Below, in pieces: positions 48,503 through 59,454 of a DNA stretch of 64,000 bases (its first letter is position 1; every line of letters starts with the position of its first letter). Under the pieces are notes generated by a model. The model did not search any database and was not told the DNA's origin. It saw nothing but the letters and a program-made list of their open reading frames with translations. The DNA lies in contig CM034394.1 in NCBI GenBank assembly GCA_019925095.2, forward strand, positions 23,484,272 to 23,548,271, read 5' to 3'. The position numbers and the translations under genes were made by a program. Source of the stretch: Dendrolimus kikuchii. Lineage: Eukaryota; Arthropoda; Insecta; Lepidoptera; Lasiocampidae.

Positions 48503-48830
48503 TAGATAGATATTTACACTTTATTGCTCACCAAAATAAATAGAAACAAAATGCATAATTACAATACTTCTTGGCAAAACAACAGGCGGTCTTATCGCTA
48601 AAAGCGATTTCTTCCAGGCAACCTAGCTTAAAATAAATTCTTAACTGATCTGGCGATGTAGGTGAAGCATAAAAAAGATAGGACTGTACAATTTAAATAC
48701 ATATACTTACACTAATTTATATATTTAATACATACATAAATCCTATTTAAATCATATTTATAGAATACCAATATATACGTATACACAAAATAATCTAAAT
48801 AAATATATTTATTAACATTAGCAATTAGTT
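48503..48830 (-). mobile_element. CR1-like LINE 3' UTR copy
   Basis: Begins (plus strand) TAGATAGATAGATATTTACA, then CTTTATTGCTCACCAAAATA, and matches the 3' UTR of the 30.5-34.4 kb element (CTTGGCAAAACAACAGGCGG, AGGCAACCTAGCTTAAAA). 5'-truncated before the coding region. It retains the authentic 3' tail. Confidence 0.85.
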
Positions 48831-48908
48831 TCTTTTTAAATATTCAGTTAGTTTATTTGTACCGCATTATATACAAATAAGCTCGACGTTTTTATTGTTA
48901 AAATAAAA

Positions 48909-49481
48909 TCTAATATATAAAATTCTCGTGTCACAGTTTTCGTTGCCATACTCCTCCGAAACGGCTTGACCGATTTTGATGAAATTTTTTGTGCTTATCC
49001 GGTATCTATGAGAATCGGCCAACATCTATTTTTCATCCCCCTAAATGTTAGGGGTAGTCCACCCCTAAATTTTTTCTTTTTTTTTTACACAAAATTTTTA
49101 ATTTCTATTTTTTGATGATACAACATACAAAAATACATACAACCCTAAATTTTCACCCCTCTACGATCAACCCCTATTTTTTATTTGTTAATTATAAACT
49201 TTAATTTTTTGGCAAGATTTTTAATCTCATTTTGTCATGACTTAGAATAAAAAAAATATATATTACTCTTTTAGATTCACAATTAGAACCGGTAGGTGGC
49301 GCTGCGATCGGGTTCTGGAATCCTCCTAAGCACCTGGAGCGGTTTTGGTGATTTTGTTTTTGTGTGTTTGAGTGGGTACCCGGATGGTTTAGATTTGCAA
49401 TTGGAATCGGTAGCTGGCTCTGGGATCGGGTTCTAGAATTTTATTTTTTAAAGGCAGGACAACGTCTGCCGGGACCGCTAG
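48909..49481 (+). mobile_element. Helitron family E copy
   Basis: 5' TCTAATATATAAAATTCTCG after A; 3' GTCTGCCGGGACCGCTAG followed by T. 573 bp, the largest Helitron here. AT-rich inside, no Rep/helicase coding. A fragment lies at about 53868-54069. Confidence 0.85.
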
Positions 49482-49616
49482 TATTTTATATAAATTTATA
49501 TTTTATATACAGCAGCCGTTAATGTAAAATGTCGGAATTGCAATTTTACATTCTATATGTAACTAATGTATCCGATTTAATTTACGTTTATATCTCAAAA
49601 TTTCAAATTTATACTT

Positions 49617-49790
49617 CTTATAAAGAGGTAAAGTTTGAGAGTTTGTTTCTAGGAAGTAATCTCTTACCACTGAACCGATTTTGAAAATTTCTTTACCAGT
49701 AGAAAGACATTCCTGAGTGACATATACTATATTTGATTGTGATTAATATATTTTTCTTTAATACCGCCTAGCAAAATGGGCACGGGTCAG
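49617..49790 (+). mobile_element. Decayed Helitron family A copy
   Basis: TTATAAAGAGGTAAAGTTTG, CACTGAACCGATTTTGAAAA and GGGCACGGGTCAGCTTG follow the family A order, but both termini are degraded. Confidence 0.5.
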
Positions 49791-49799
49791 CTTGTAATA

Positions 49800-50473
49800 A
49801 TATAACTCAAATTCTAATGAATTATCTTCAAACAGGTATAACAATAATACCTAATATTCCAACTGAAAGACTAAGCATAACTTATGAAATACGTAACCAA
49901 TTTTTGTGGTTTTCGCATTTAAATTAGTCGCTGCTGCGTCGTTAAGTCAACAGAATTTATAATTTAAATGTAATACCGGCAGAAAAATACAAAATTGGCC
50001 GTATTCGAGACTCGTGCCAAAATAAACAGGGCTCCAGACAGTTACGTGATATACCTTTAGGTACAGCAGCTGATTCAATATAAACAGGCCGTCCCATTGG
50101 TCGGATCCATGATACCTACTCGACTGCAATTAACTTCTCTTCCGTGCCTTTAGGCTATCGACAAATCACTTTCCAGACACCCCCTGCACTATTAAACGAC
50201 GCGACACAGCCTAAAAATATACATATACGAAATTGACAATTTATATCAGAAGTGAAAACAATCTGACTGTATTTTTCTACTCTGTGGCATGTAGTAGGGT
50301 GACCATAATAGATAAGAGAAAATATCCGCCGGGGTTTTAGGGCATCGTTTCTTAACCTGGGAATCGTGACACTTGTAGGGGTCGCGTTTGTTATTAAAGG
50401 GGGTCGCCGTCTGTTAAAAAAAAAATAAAACATACATACAAATCAAACGTATAAATAAACGTTAAAAATCAAA
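49800..50473. other. Non-coding DNA, nothing identified
   Basis: No gene is supported. Confidence 0.4.
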
Positions 50474-50765
50474 GTCGTGGTAGCGTAATGGCTAGCGCAC
50501 GCGTCCCAAACTCTAAAGGCTCGGGTTCGAATCTTGGCCGGAACGCATGCACCACTTAGGCACATTTTTGAGCTAACATGCATATTGTTACAATTACTAC
50601 GTGCTAATAACGGTGAAGAAAAACATCGTTATGTAAACTGCACATTGAGATAACCGATGTGTCAAACCTGCTAAGCCGCCTTTGGTCAAGCGTGGCGGGT
50701 ATACTAACCTCTATAGAAGGAGGCCCGTGTCCAGCAGTGGGACGCTTATGACCTGATTTAATATA
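50474..50765 (+). mobile_element. tRNA-derived SINE, second type
   Basis: A-box-like TGGTAGCGTAATGG at 50478-50491 and B-box GGTTCGAATCT at 50524-50534. The body ends with GTGGCGGGTATACTAACCTC and AGGAGGCCCGTGTCCAGCAG + TGGGACG, a phrase typical of insect retroposon tails. Related phrases occur without a tRNA head at about 52910-52980. Confidence 0.7.
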
Positions 50766-50769
50766 ATTA

Positions 50770-50960
50770 TTAGCTGACCCGGTAAACTTCGTACCGCCTC
50801 AGAATCAATAAATAAAAAAGGTTTTTTTTTCATATTTACTCACCTTTTAAATCTTCCCTGGACTTCTACAAATAATTCCAAACCAAATCAGTCCAGCCGT
50901 TCTCGAGTTTTAGCGAGACTAACGGACAGCAATTGATTTTTATATACAAGAGAAGATAGA
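50770..50960 (-). mobile_element. Helitron family D copy, internally deleted
   Basis: Minus-strand 5' TCTATCTTCTCTTGTATATA after A, 3' GCCGGGTCAGCTAA. About half the length of 23868-24239. Its 5' end faces the 5' end of the next Helitron with 4 bp between. Confidence 0.75.
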
Positions 50961-50964
50961 TATA

Positions 50965-51296
50965 TCTATATATTAATACGTGAAGCAAAAACTTGGTACC
51001 CCTTTTAATGAAAATTGCGCGGACGGAGGAGTATGAAATTTTGCACACTTATAGTTTAAATAGAGAAGAAGCGACGAATGCTAATTTTTTTTTAAATATG
51101 CATAAAAATTACATTAAATCTATAAAAAAAACATTACACACACTACCACGTATTTGACACACACACGCATATATACTCTTTTGTTTATTGTTAAAGTCAA
51201 ATTAATAGTGTAGCCTTGGCGAAATCTGTGAGTATAGAAGTTATAGTCTTTGGTATTCATTATTATGGTCGAATTTCGAACACGTGCGACCACTAG
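50965..51296 (+). mobile_element. Helitron family C copy, full length
   Basis: 5' TCTATATATTAATACGTGAA after A; 3' CGTGCGACCACTAG followed by T. It preserves the empty site (GCACACTTATAGTTTAAATA) into which a family A element inserted in the copy at 718-1200. Confidence 0.85.
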
Positions 51297-52149
51297 TTAT
51301 AATAATTCTGTTGTGAAGGAGTCGTAAGATTTTGTACTTAAGTTTTTGGTTTTTTCGTGAGTCGCGCCATTAGAATTGTTGAGAAACACTGCTTTAGGGT
51401 AACATCCATAAAATTACACATAACAAGAGCTGGAGTGGCCAGTTATCGAATCACTATGGAATGCATAGGATATTTTGCGCCCATACGAAGTTGGCGCGCT
51501 GAATCAATTTTCCGGTAATTGCTTGGGGTCCCGACCGTTTGGAAAAATACTAAAATTTCTATTTAAGGAATATTATGTTTATTTTTCTTCGGTTAAAAGG
51601 GTGTCAATGGTTGTAGTCAACGTGTCTGGGGTTGGGGACAAATGTATTTATTTAATTCGATTTGATTTTGATACATGTATTGAAGTGATTAAACAGCACT
51701 TTTGTTCGACATATTGCGTTACTTATAACTTATAAGGATATAATAGAATCTTATTAAATAATAATTATGTATGTATGAATTTAAAAATCCATGTAGTGCC
51801 ACCTATTATTGTACTATTGTAATATTTGCGCATAGTTGTGTTTACCAATCGGATATAAAAACTAGCGGGCGTTATGACGAAACATGATTCTCACTTCGAC
51901 TTTGGTCGGATGCACATGTCATAGTAGCTCTTTCGGGTTACAACAAATTATTGTGAGAGAATCATAACTCATAATTAATTGAACTGTAGATCGGATTCTT
52001 CGTTCTAAATTTAAATAAAACAGTTCTCATAGTTGTACGTGTTCCGTTAAATAAATCCAGCAATAACAGTATTTAAAACATTTAATTAAGTGGTTCAGTA
52101 GGTAAGACAGCTTTGTCTCATTGCAATGTTGCTTCGAGTCGTGACTATA
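51297..52149. other. Non-coding DNA, nothing identified
   Basis: The plus frame at 51475-51735 (86 codons) has no recognisable domain. Confidence 0.4.
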
Positions 52150-52828
52150 CAGCACAGACAGCTTTATCCCTGCAGGATCGGAGAAAGAATACAATATTTT
52201 TGCAGCCGAGACGCCTGTCATAAGAGGCGACAAAACAACGCACAGCCAGGTTGTAAGGCAGGATGGCTACCATCCCCGGTCTAAAGTATGTCGCCATGAC
52301 AACCTTGAGTTGTGTTCCGACACCAGGTTCCAGTCTTCCCGTATCCTCGACGTCCATTTTGAAGCACTCTGTACTCGGTACTGACTATTTTGGCCGCAGT
52401 TCTGGCTGCATGCTTGGTAGCGACATTTGCGGCCGGGTGGCCATACTAGCCGCTGCGACCTGGTCGCCAGTGCGCGCCTGCCCTTAACCCTTAAGACAAT
52501 TATCAATATACTTATCGATATACCAAAAAGCCGCAAGACTAAGACTATCACTATCTCGTAATATACCAAGAAAATATACCCATTTCATACAAATCATACA
52601 ATTCCTATATAAACAGAGTGAGACAACAACACAATTAACGATCACGTGCACAAACGCTATCTGCACTCTCATCGCGGACACATATGTGCTAATAGTGAGC
52701 TAAAGGGTTAAGAGAGCAGCAGCGCATTTGTAGCACCTTTGATGTTGCAAATGTCCATAGGCGATGGTAACCGCTTTCCATCAAGCGGGCCGTCTGCCTG
52801 CCTGCTGAACTCCGGCAATTAAAATAAA
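52150..52828 (+). repeat. RepG copy with two insertions
   Basis: RepG runs from TATCCCTGCAGGATCGG to the A-rich tail near 52828. One insertion of ~145 bp lies at about 52337-52482 (CCCGTATCCTCGACGTCC... to GTGCGCGCCTGC), of unknown origin. The second is the piggyBac-like MITE at 52488-52707. Confidence 0.8.
52488..52707. mobile_element. piggyBac-like MITE, copy 2
   Basis: 220 bp between TTAA at 52484-52487 and 52708-52711. Nearly identical to 4750-4957 apart from ~12 extra bp (ATATACTTATCG). Same orientation and same TTAA within RepG as copy 1. Confidence 0.8.
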
Positions 52829-53204
52829 AAAATATAATAATAAATAAAAGCGATGTTTTGATTGATGATTTGAATTACTACGCTGAAAAACTTCACAATG
52901 AAACTTACACATCGTTATTACCGATGTGTTAAACCGATCAAACGCCTTAAGTAAATGTGGTGGGTATATTTGTTCACCTAAAATGAGATTTAAACCCAAC
53001 AGGAACTGACTAAGCCCCTCCACGCTTTTTCGCTCGTGTAATCTTCAAATCTTATATCTCGAATAAAAAAATATTCAATACCCCTATGCCTTATTAAAAG
53101 TATTTTATATTAAATTGTTTAAATTACTTACAAACTTTAAAAAACAAACGATTTCGCATTTATAATGAGTACCTATACAAGATCATAATCTATATATTAA
53201 TTAA
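52829..53204. other. AT-rich DNA with a SINE-tail scrap
   Basis: ATCGTTATTACCGATGTGTT and GTGGTGGGTATATTTGTTCA (about 52911-52976) resemble the body of the SINE at 50474-50765. No gene. Confidence 0.4.
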
Positions 53205-53379
53205 CTAGCTTCTGGAATAGTTTAAAAAAAGTTTGATCTTAGCGTGATGATATATAGCCTATAGCTTTCCTCGATAAATGGCTATCTAACACTGAAAGAA
53301 TTTTTCAAATCAATCCAGTAATTTCTGAGATTAGCGCGTTCAAGCAAATCAAACAAACAAACTCTTCAGCTTTATAAGA
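53205..53379 (-). mobile_element. Helitron family B copy, internally deleted
   Basis: Minus-strand 5' TCTTATAAAGCTGAAGAGTT after A; 3' CCAGAAGCTAG followed by T. The 3' half is shortened. Confidence 0.75.
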
Positions 53380-53704
53380 TACGTGAAGCAAAAACTTTGT
53401 ACCCCTTTTTACGAAAATTTCGCGAACGGAGGGGTATGAAATTTCGCACACTTTAGTTTATATAGAGAAGAAGCGACGAATGATAATATTTTTTTTAAAT
53501 TATGCATAAAAAATACATTAAATCAATAAAAAAAAACATTACACACACTACCATGTATTTGACACACACGCGCATATATTCTCTTTTGCTTATTGTTCAA
53601 GTCAAATTAACAGTGTATGTAACCTTGGCGAAATCTGTGATTATAGAAGTATAGTCATAGACATTAATTATTATGATCGAATTTCGACCACGGGCGACCA
53701 TTAG
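53380..53704 (+). mobile_element. Helitron family C copy, 5' end trimmed
   Basis: Starts at TACGTGAAGCAAAAACTTTG, lacking the ~13-nt terminal TCTATATATTAA, and ends GGGCGACCATTAG followed by T (CTAG mutated to TTAG). It joins the 5' end of the preceding family B element. Confidence 0.8.
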
Positions 53705-53867
53705 TTACCTAATGGAAATCCGTCATCAGAGTCTATCCCCTTTGAGAAACATGTTTAATTTCTTCTTTATATAGTATTAAACAAACTCCTCTCAAACTAT
53801 GCAAGGGATTTTTAAACGGTTTTCATCACCATTTACAAAATTTTTCACTAAGGGTTCATCTTTATAC

Positions 53868-54069
53868 TCGTACATGTATATAATTCTTCTGTACATGTGT
53901 TGACAGTGAACTCCTCTTAAACAGCTGGACCGATTTGAATGTTTTTTTTTGTGTGTTCAAATGGATTCGAGGATGGTTTAGATTCACAATTGAAACCGGT
54001 AGGTGACGCTGCAATCGGGTTCTAAATTTTATTTCTTCAGGGCAGAACAACGTCAGCCGGGACAGCTAG
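53868..54069 (+). mobile_element. Helitron family E fragment
   Basis: GTATATAATTCTTCTGTACA at the 5' side, AAACAGCTGGACCGATTTGA inside, and CGTCAGCCGGGACAGCTAG followed by T at the 3' end. The 5' boundary is approximate. Confidence 0.7.
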
Positions 54070-54540
54070 TATATGTATAAAAAAACTTAATTATGTTATC
54101 ATGCAAATAAAATGGAGCTACTTTCTAGGGCTGTATGTTTTGGTATATTTATAATATACATTAAAAATAAATGGTCAGGCGTAATAAATTAATAAAAAAA
54201 CAGATGAACAATGAAAAGCCACAAAACCAACGGAATTAATATAAAATCGATTTTGGATTCAAATTCGAAATCGTAACCATTATATTCAACGTACCCGGAT
54301 ATCCGCTTACCTTATAACCCTGACCGCAACGGGGCCACCCGGTTGTTCCCGCGCGGGAACAATATGTCGGAAACGACCCTAAAGTCCCTAAAGAATTTCA
54401 TGACACGATATATCCTAACTTGTACGAATACCGAGTATACTTTATAGGTTGACTCTGCATTAATATTTAATTTTCTTGTTGGATCCAACCGGTTCTGCTC
54501 TGCGTGGTAGGGAGCCGCCAACGCATCAATAACGTATTAT
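54070..54540. other. Non-coding DNA, nothing identified
   Basis: No gene is supported. Confidence 0.4.
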
Positions 54541-54676
54541 CCGCAAGAGTTAACTTGAGACCTGAGTGGAATGCGCGCTCCCCACCGAACCCCGCCTTCT
54601 TACCGCTTCTCGCCATCGACGCGTCAGTACCTCGCCCTTACGTCATCAGAGCGAAGTCTCAAGTTAACTCTTGCGG
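54541..54676. repeat. 21-bp perfect inverted repeat around a GC-rich core
   Basis: Arms 54541-54561 (CCGCAAGAGTTAACTTGAGA + C) and 54656-54676 are perfect inverted repeats separated by 94 bp of GC-rich sequence (GCGCGCTCCCC, CGCCATCGACGCG). The core composition differs sharply from the AT-rich surroundings. Confidence 0.8.
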
Positions 54677-54944
54677 GTTGTACTAGTCTAGCTTATACCG
54701 TCCGGCGCCGCTTACTCATACAATAAACCATACATCGTTTCCTCTGACGCGTATAATACGTGTTGTATTGGCGAAATGAAGCTCGTGCAATTAAAACAGT
54801 CCACTAATTACTCCAAAGTCCCCATACCATCCAGGGAAAAGCCTTCACTCTAAATAAACATTTTATTCTCATTTCAACCTCAAGCCGCAATTAAAACCGA
54901 TAAACCTTAATTTTAATTCTCTCTTTTTTCTTTGATCATATCCC
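54677..54944. other. Non-coding DNA, nothing identified
   Basis: No gene is supported. Confidence 0.4.
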
Positions 54945-55285
54945 AATTATTTGGTGTCGGCACAATATGTCTTTTCCTTCCACACTCTTCTACTCTGGCA
55001 TACATCTTCTGTCACACCACATATCATTATATCATCCTTTCACACAATCCATCCATCTTTTTTTTGTCTACCTCTACATTTGTACCCATCTATTATGCAG
55101 TTTAACATTCTTTTTGTCACGTGACTTTCATCCCGCCTGATTATATGCCCATACCAACTTAATCTTCTTCCTCTCAATTTTTCAGTCATGGGTGCAACTT
55201 TCAAACTTCCCTTTATGTACTCATTTCTCACCTTATCCATTCTTGTAACACTACACATCCATCTGAACATTCTCATCTCAGCTGA
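54945..55285 (-). pseudogene. Non-LTR reverse-transcriptase C-terminus, second RTE-like family
   Basis: The minus strand reads AEMRMFRWMCSVTRMDKVRN, EYIKGSLKVAPMTEKLRGRR, LSWYGHIIRRDESHVTKRML, then after a frameshift near 55040 CGVTEDVCQSRRVWKEKTYC + ADTK. This is the classic C-terminal pattern of RTE-type polymerases, distinct from the (TATG)n family. 5'-truncated, no catalytic motif. Confidence 0.8.
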
Positions 55286-55634
55286 GTGGAGACGTGGAGG
55301 ATAAAACGTAATTTTAATTAAGTGTACTAAAACTTAAGAAAATACTATAATTTAAAATAAACTAAGTTATAAATAAATTGAAGACATGAGTAGATGAAGG
55401 AGTTTTGTGACATTAAAAAAATACGTTAAAGGAAAATGTAATGTGTAAAATATGTAATGTAAACAGGCAAGGAAACCATATTAGAACTTAAAACAACGCT
55501 TTTTGAATTTAATTTTGAAAATAGTAAGTAATGAAGGAGTTATATGTGTAGCAAAGTGATAGTAAAAGAGCTTTTTAAGTCAATTTATCAATATTTACCT
55601 ATTGTAACATATCCTTTTCATTCACTCATGTCTT
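55286..55634. other. AT-rich DNA, nothing identified
   Basis: GAAGACATGAGTAGATGAAG near 55381 partly mirrors ACTCATGTCTTCAATTAAT near 55624. No gene. Confidence 0.35.
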
Positions 55635-55935
55635 CAATTAATACAAGCTATATAACAAATCACTAACAGAGGGAATCGTGCCCATAAAGCGTTGGCAATT
55701 CAGATTCGCTTGATGAAATAAGAACCAGCTAGCTTGCTGATCACGGGTGGCAATAAGGAATTTCTTACAAATTTCTTTGTACGAAACCCTTTGCCGATAG
55801 ACCCCATGGACCTAGTGTTTCCACTCCAAACGGCACAAACTTGTAGCCTCTTCTTAAGGTTCGATATTGCGTCGTTTGAGAGCTTCAGCTGTTGATTTAT
55901 GTTTGGAGTTAGGCAATCATTTTGTCTGTCGTTTA
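55635..55935 (-). pseudogene. Retroelement-associated C-terminal domain, fragment 3 (decayed)
   Basis: Read across several frameshifts, the minus strand gives STAEALKRRNIE, then YKFVPFGVETLGPWG, then CKKFLIATRDQQASWFL and FMGTIPSVSDLLYSLY before a stop near 55638. It follows the order of the fragment at 59455-60335 (ESLKRRKYATLSE, YMFVPFAVETLGPWGPE, DSSGDQRAGAYL, LLGTLPIEDGDLGSVFYL). More diverged than the other two, so it is a different subfamily. Confidence 0.65.
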
Positions 55936-56121
55936 CCGCCATGTCAGACTGTCTATCTTGTCTATATATATCACACAAATTTTCCTCAAAAAATATTGGG
56001 CCTAAGTAGATAAAATTAGACAAGGGATGTCCTCTATAATATATGAGTATATAAAAACGCACTCAGAAAACACTACTTTTTCTTAAATAAATATGCCTAA
56101 CTCTTATACTATAGACTTATG

Positions 56122-56126
<5 letters not shown>
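55936..56126. other. AT-rich spacer
   Basis: Nothing recognised. Confidence 0.4.
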
Positions 56127-56192
<66 letters not shown>

Positions 56193-56211
56193 GTATGTAT
56201 ATATATATGTA

Positions 56212-56246
<35 letters not shown>
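56127..56246. repeat. (TA)n microsatellite 1
   Basis: TA tract with TATG interruptions, ~120 bp. Confidence 0.95.
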
Positions 56247-56369
56247 GCTCACCAAATATACAATTTCAAAAATGCACAATTACAATATTGTCATGGTAGA
56301 AACAATAGTAAAGAAACATACTTAAACTACATATTTTATGAATTAAATACATACAAACACAAATACATA

Positions 56370-56455
<86 letters not shown>

Positions 56456-56590
56456 TATAAATATGTTTGTATGTATTTAATTCATAAAATATGTAGTCTA
56501 AGTTTGTTTGTTTACCATTGTTTCTACCATGACAATATTGTAATTGTGCATTTTTGAAATTGTATATTTGGTGAGCAATAAATTGTTATC
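56247..56590. repeat. Inverted pair of CR1-like LINE 3' ends around (TA)n
   Basis: The left arm 56247-56369 (GCTCACCAAATATACAATTT ... TTAAATACATACAAACAC) and right arm 56455-56583 are inverted copies of the same LINE 3' end, separated by an ~85-bp TA tract (56370-56454). The right copy ends GTGAGCAATAAATTGTTATC then TATCTATTT; the left copy's tail is replaced by the first TA microsatellite. Confidence 0.8.
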
Positions 56591-57424
56591 TATCTATTTA
56601 GTTCTCTAAAGCTCTATGTACTGAAATTTCGATAAAAGTAGAGATTAGGAAAGGCCGCCATACATGTAATAATAAATGGTCGAATTTTTTTCAGTATACA
56701 CAGTCAAGTGTGGTATCGTTAATCAGATCTTTTACAAAATTAATGTTTTTTGCTGATGTGATGATATACAAGCTCCTAGAGACGTGAAAATTGTACTCCT
56801 CAAAACCAAAACCTCGTTGTCTTGATTATCAAAATTGAAGTACTACTAAATTTCCTTTGATTGATTGAAATATTTGGCCCCTACAATTATTTTAATAATA
56901 AAATATCAAAAATCGAGAATCAGTGACCTGTGGCACCAGCCATAGATCTGTTTCCTTACTTCTATAAATATTTAATAGCGGCCTGATGTGTTTATTGGTT
57001 GTCGGTACATTTAAATTCCCTGAAGTTAAATCCTTTCAATCCACCAATAACAACTATTCCAAAAGTCATCAACTGCCAAACAGTAACTATCGAAGCAAAC
57101 AAATCAACGACAATTGTGTGTTGTGTAAACAAACAGACAAACAGACAGGACGCGCCGGAAACCGCAACAATTTGGTACCGGGCCGGGTGTTTGTTTAGAA
57201 AACTACCAACATATGCAATGCAGTACATAACAGTCTTATCTTAAGCCAATAAGGTTTATATTGTGAGAATATGGCATAATATGTATTGCCTGGGACAGTG
57301 GACGCCGCGAATTTACAAGCGGTTTCGAACAACAGTGCAAGTTTAGGCTTTGCGAGATAAAATCTTTCTGTTTGGTTTAGGGGAAATATTAGCTTTTATT
57401 GAGGTCTCGCTTTATATTCCTTGA
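56591..57424. other. Non-coding DNA, nothing identified
   Basis: 56986-57244 is open in more than one frame by chance; no domain is recognised. Confidence 0.4.
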
Positions 57425-57535
57425 AACGGACTAACAGGCAGATGGCCCACTTGATGGAAAGTGGTTACCGTTGCCTATAGACTTTTGTAACATCAGGGGT
57501 GATGCCAATCCGCTGCCAGACTTGAAACTAACCTT
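57425..57535 (-). repeat. Old RepG fragment
   Basis: ACTAACAGGCAGATGGCCCA, GATGGAAAGTGGTTACCG and CCGCTGCCAGACTTGAAAC; diverged 3' part in reverse. Confidence 0.6.
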
Positions 57536-58179
57536 TATGTGAGATAAGAAGGATGAGTAGAGAAGAGATATGGGGTCAAAAATGTGGGCCACCGGAACTC
57601 TTTTTTCTGCTATTTGTTTCTTTGAGCAAGATACGCTGCTGTTACAATATACCCTGGAAAGTTCTGAAGTCAACCCAGACCAGTGCAAGTAAGGGAAATT
57701 TCGTTTATAAATTTACTCTGCCGGTAATTAAACCCCGGAACTCTGGCGTCCAATGAACAGCCAGATTGCTTTATACTTATTCTATATATTGATGTGGGTA
57801 ATTTTATACGTTTTACAGATATCCTCGGATTTTATATTGTGGCGACCGAGGGTAGAATTTTCTGGCAGCGTAAGTCGGTCTCAAAACTTTTAGTTTTAGA
57901 TAAAATCCAGATGTAAGCTACGCTCGGAAAATTCAGAGATGAGCACTGCAGTAGCAGGAGGTGGTCTACGCAATATCGGTGACGGTTTTATAAGTGAGAC
58001 ATCTCATCGTCGGGCATAGCGTCGTTAGTTGTGCATGAAAAGCATTTAGTTGAAAAAACTAGTGTTTTCTTCAAATTCTAATCCCCGCTCGTCCGTAACA
58101 ATATCTTACTTATTTATTTGTCTTACTACTCGTCAAAATTTGATATAACTCACAAAAGAAAGCTGCTGAGAGAACTGCA
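57536..58179. other. Non-coding DNA, nothing identified
   Basis: No gene is supported. Confidence 0.4.
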
Positions 58180-58480
58180 GGAGAATGCGTACGCGGACCC
58201 CATCGAAGCCGAGAAGGTTGAAGGACCTTTGAGGTGTAAATGGCCTACATGTAAAGAGGATGCCTCCCCTGTAGCTGCCCTAAAAATCAGTGCGTAAAGG
58301 CGTCACGGTCGAGTGGTACCCTTGGTGCCTCGTAAACACACGGTTAACGAGCGCTGGTTAGGTTTTGTGGGTAGTCTGACGGTTGATTCATCGCTACCAG
58401 TCACTAGGAGTCCCACAACGCTTCGATGACCTTCCCCCGGAACCCGGAATAATGCGCAAATGTATTCCCCAGCGTTATAA
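58180..58480. other. GC-richer block, possible retroelement leader
   Basis: Distinct composition, with CTCGTAAACACACGGTTAAC + GAG able to form a small stem, and GTGGGTAGTCTGACGGTTGA followed by CCAGTCACTAGGAGTCCCAC. It resembles untranslated sequence of a LINE, but I cannot name the family and no coding frame persists. Confidence 0.3.
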
Positions 58481-59224
58481 AGAGAAGGTTATTTGACACG
58501 AACCCTTTTCGAGTAATCTTAATGTTCCGCCAATGGTAAAAACAAACCGCTTTCATTCGTGTTTGAATTCCAAGAACTAATAACTAAGTTAGCGATCGAT
58601 ATCTACAAATCCGAAGCTCTACCGTAACTGAATGACGTTAGTTAGGAATGATCAGTTCACTGAATTCAACGGCCCAATGATCACCGATCAGAACACGCTT
58701 ATGCACGCAAATTGGCCCTGTACGGAACATCGGGCGAATGTACAGTTGACCCATTTAATATAAGATTTATTTTATTAACTCCAACCCTCCCTAACCAAGA
58801 ATCGTTCTATGTTTAATTTTCATTTACTAATAAGATATCTGAGAGTATCTCTCTCTGAGATCTGAGAGGTAATTTTATAGTCACAAATGACCAGGTATCT
58901 TGGAAGTAAACGTATTCTGTACTAATTTTCATCGTCAACATTAGGCGATTGCAGGAACTAGGTAAACCTTGAAAAGCTATTAAAACCATCGCAAATTGCC
59001 TTGTTTTATTTAATTTTAATTTTATTGTATTTGGGGGATTAACAGCTGTCATCTTAAAAACTAGGATACATAAATATAAACAAGGTGAAGCCATTGAGAA
59101 AAAAATAGATATGAATGTTTAATATAAGTTTAAAAGGAGAATTATTATTATCAGTGTAAAGTTTGATTAATTTTGCATTTATAGATTCTAGATTATCCGC
59201 AAATAAGTCAATATCCATATGATC
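58481..59224. other. AT-rich DNA; lower part likely a LINE 3' UTR
   Basis: The part adjoining the RT remnant at 59225-59390 probably is its minus-strand 3' UTR (AATACAATAAAATTAAAATT on that strand near 59025). No gene. Confidence 0.35.
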
Positions 59225-59390
59225 TAACTAATTTAATTTATTGAATTCGTCGACTGTTCTGATAAAGAATGTATGGCGACGTGAATCTGTGCGTGGCAAA
59301 GGTGAATGTAATAATTTTCTAGGGCATACAGGATTGGGAGGAATTTACAAATGTAGTTTCTTGATGAGACTCGCACAGTCAATTTTGGTC
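59225..59390 (-). pseudogene. Non-LTR reverse-transcriptase extreme C-terminus
   Basis: The minus strand reads IDCASLIKKLHL (stop) IPPNPVCPRKLLHSPLPRT, then DSRRHTFFIRTVDEFNKLN and stop. The R.T....H.FFIRTV.E.N pattern matches C-termini of insect non-LTR polymerases. One internal stop; catalytic region absent. Confidence 0.5.
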
Positions 59391-59454
59391 TGAGCAATAT
59401 TTACCAAGAAATTATGGTAAAAAATTAAAAAAATTATGCAACACTCGAATAATG

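Noticed and set aside
50474..50545. tRNA gene
   Set aside because: Same reasoning as the other SINE; the body continues into a retroposon tail.
55700..56062. 120-codon frame as a host gene
   Set aside because: Alternate frames of the same strand match the retroelement C-terminal module, so the region is a frameshifted retroelement fragment.
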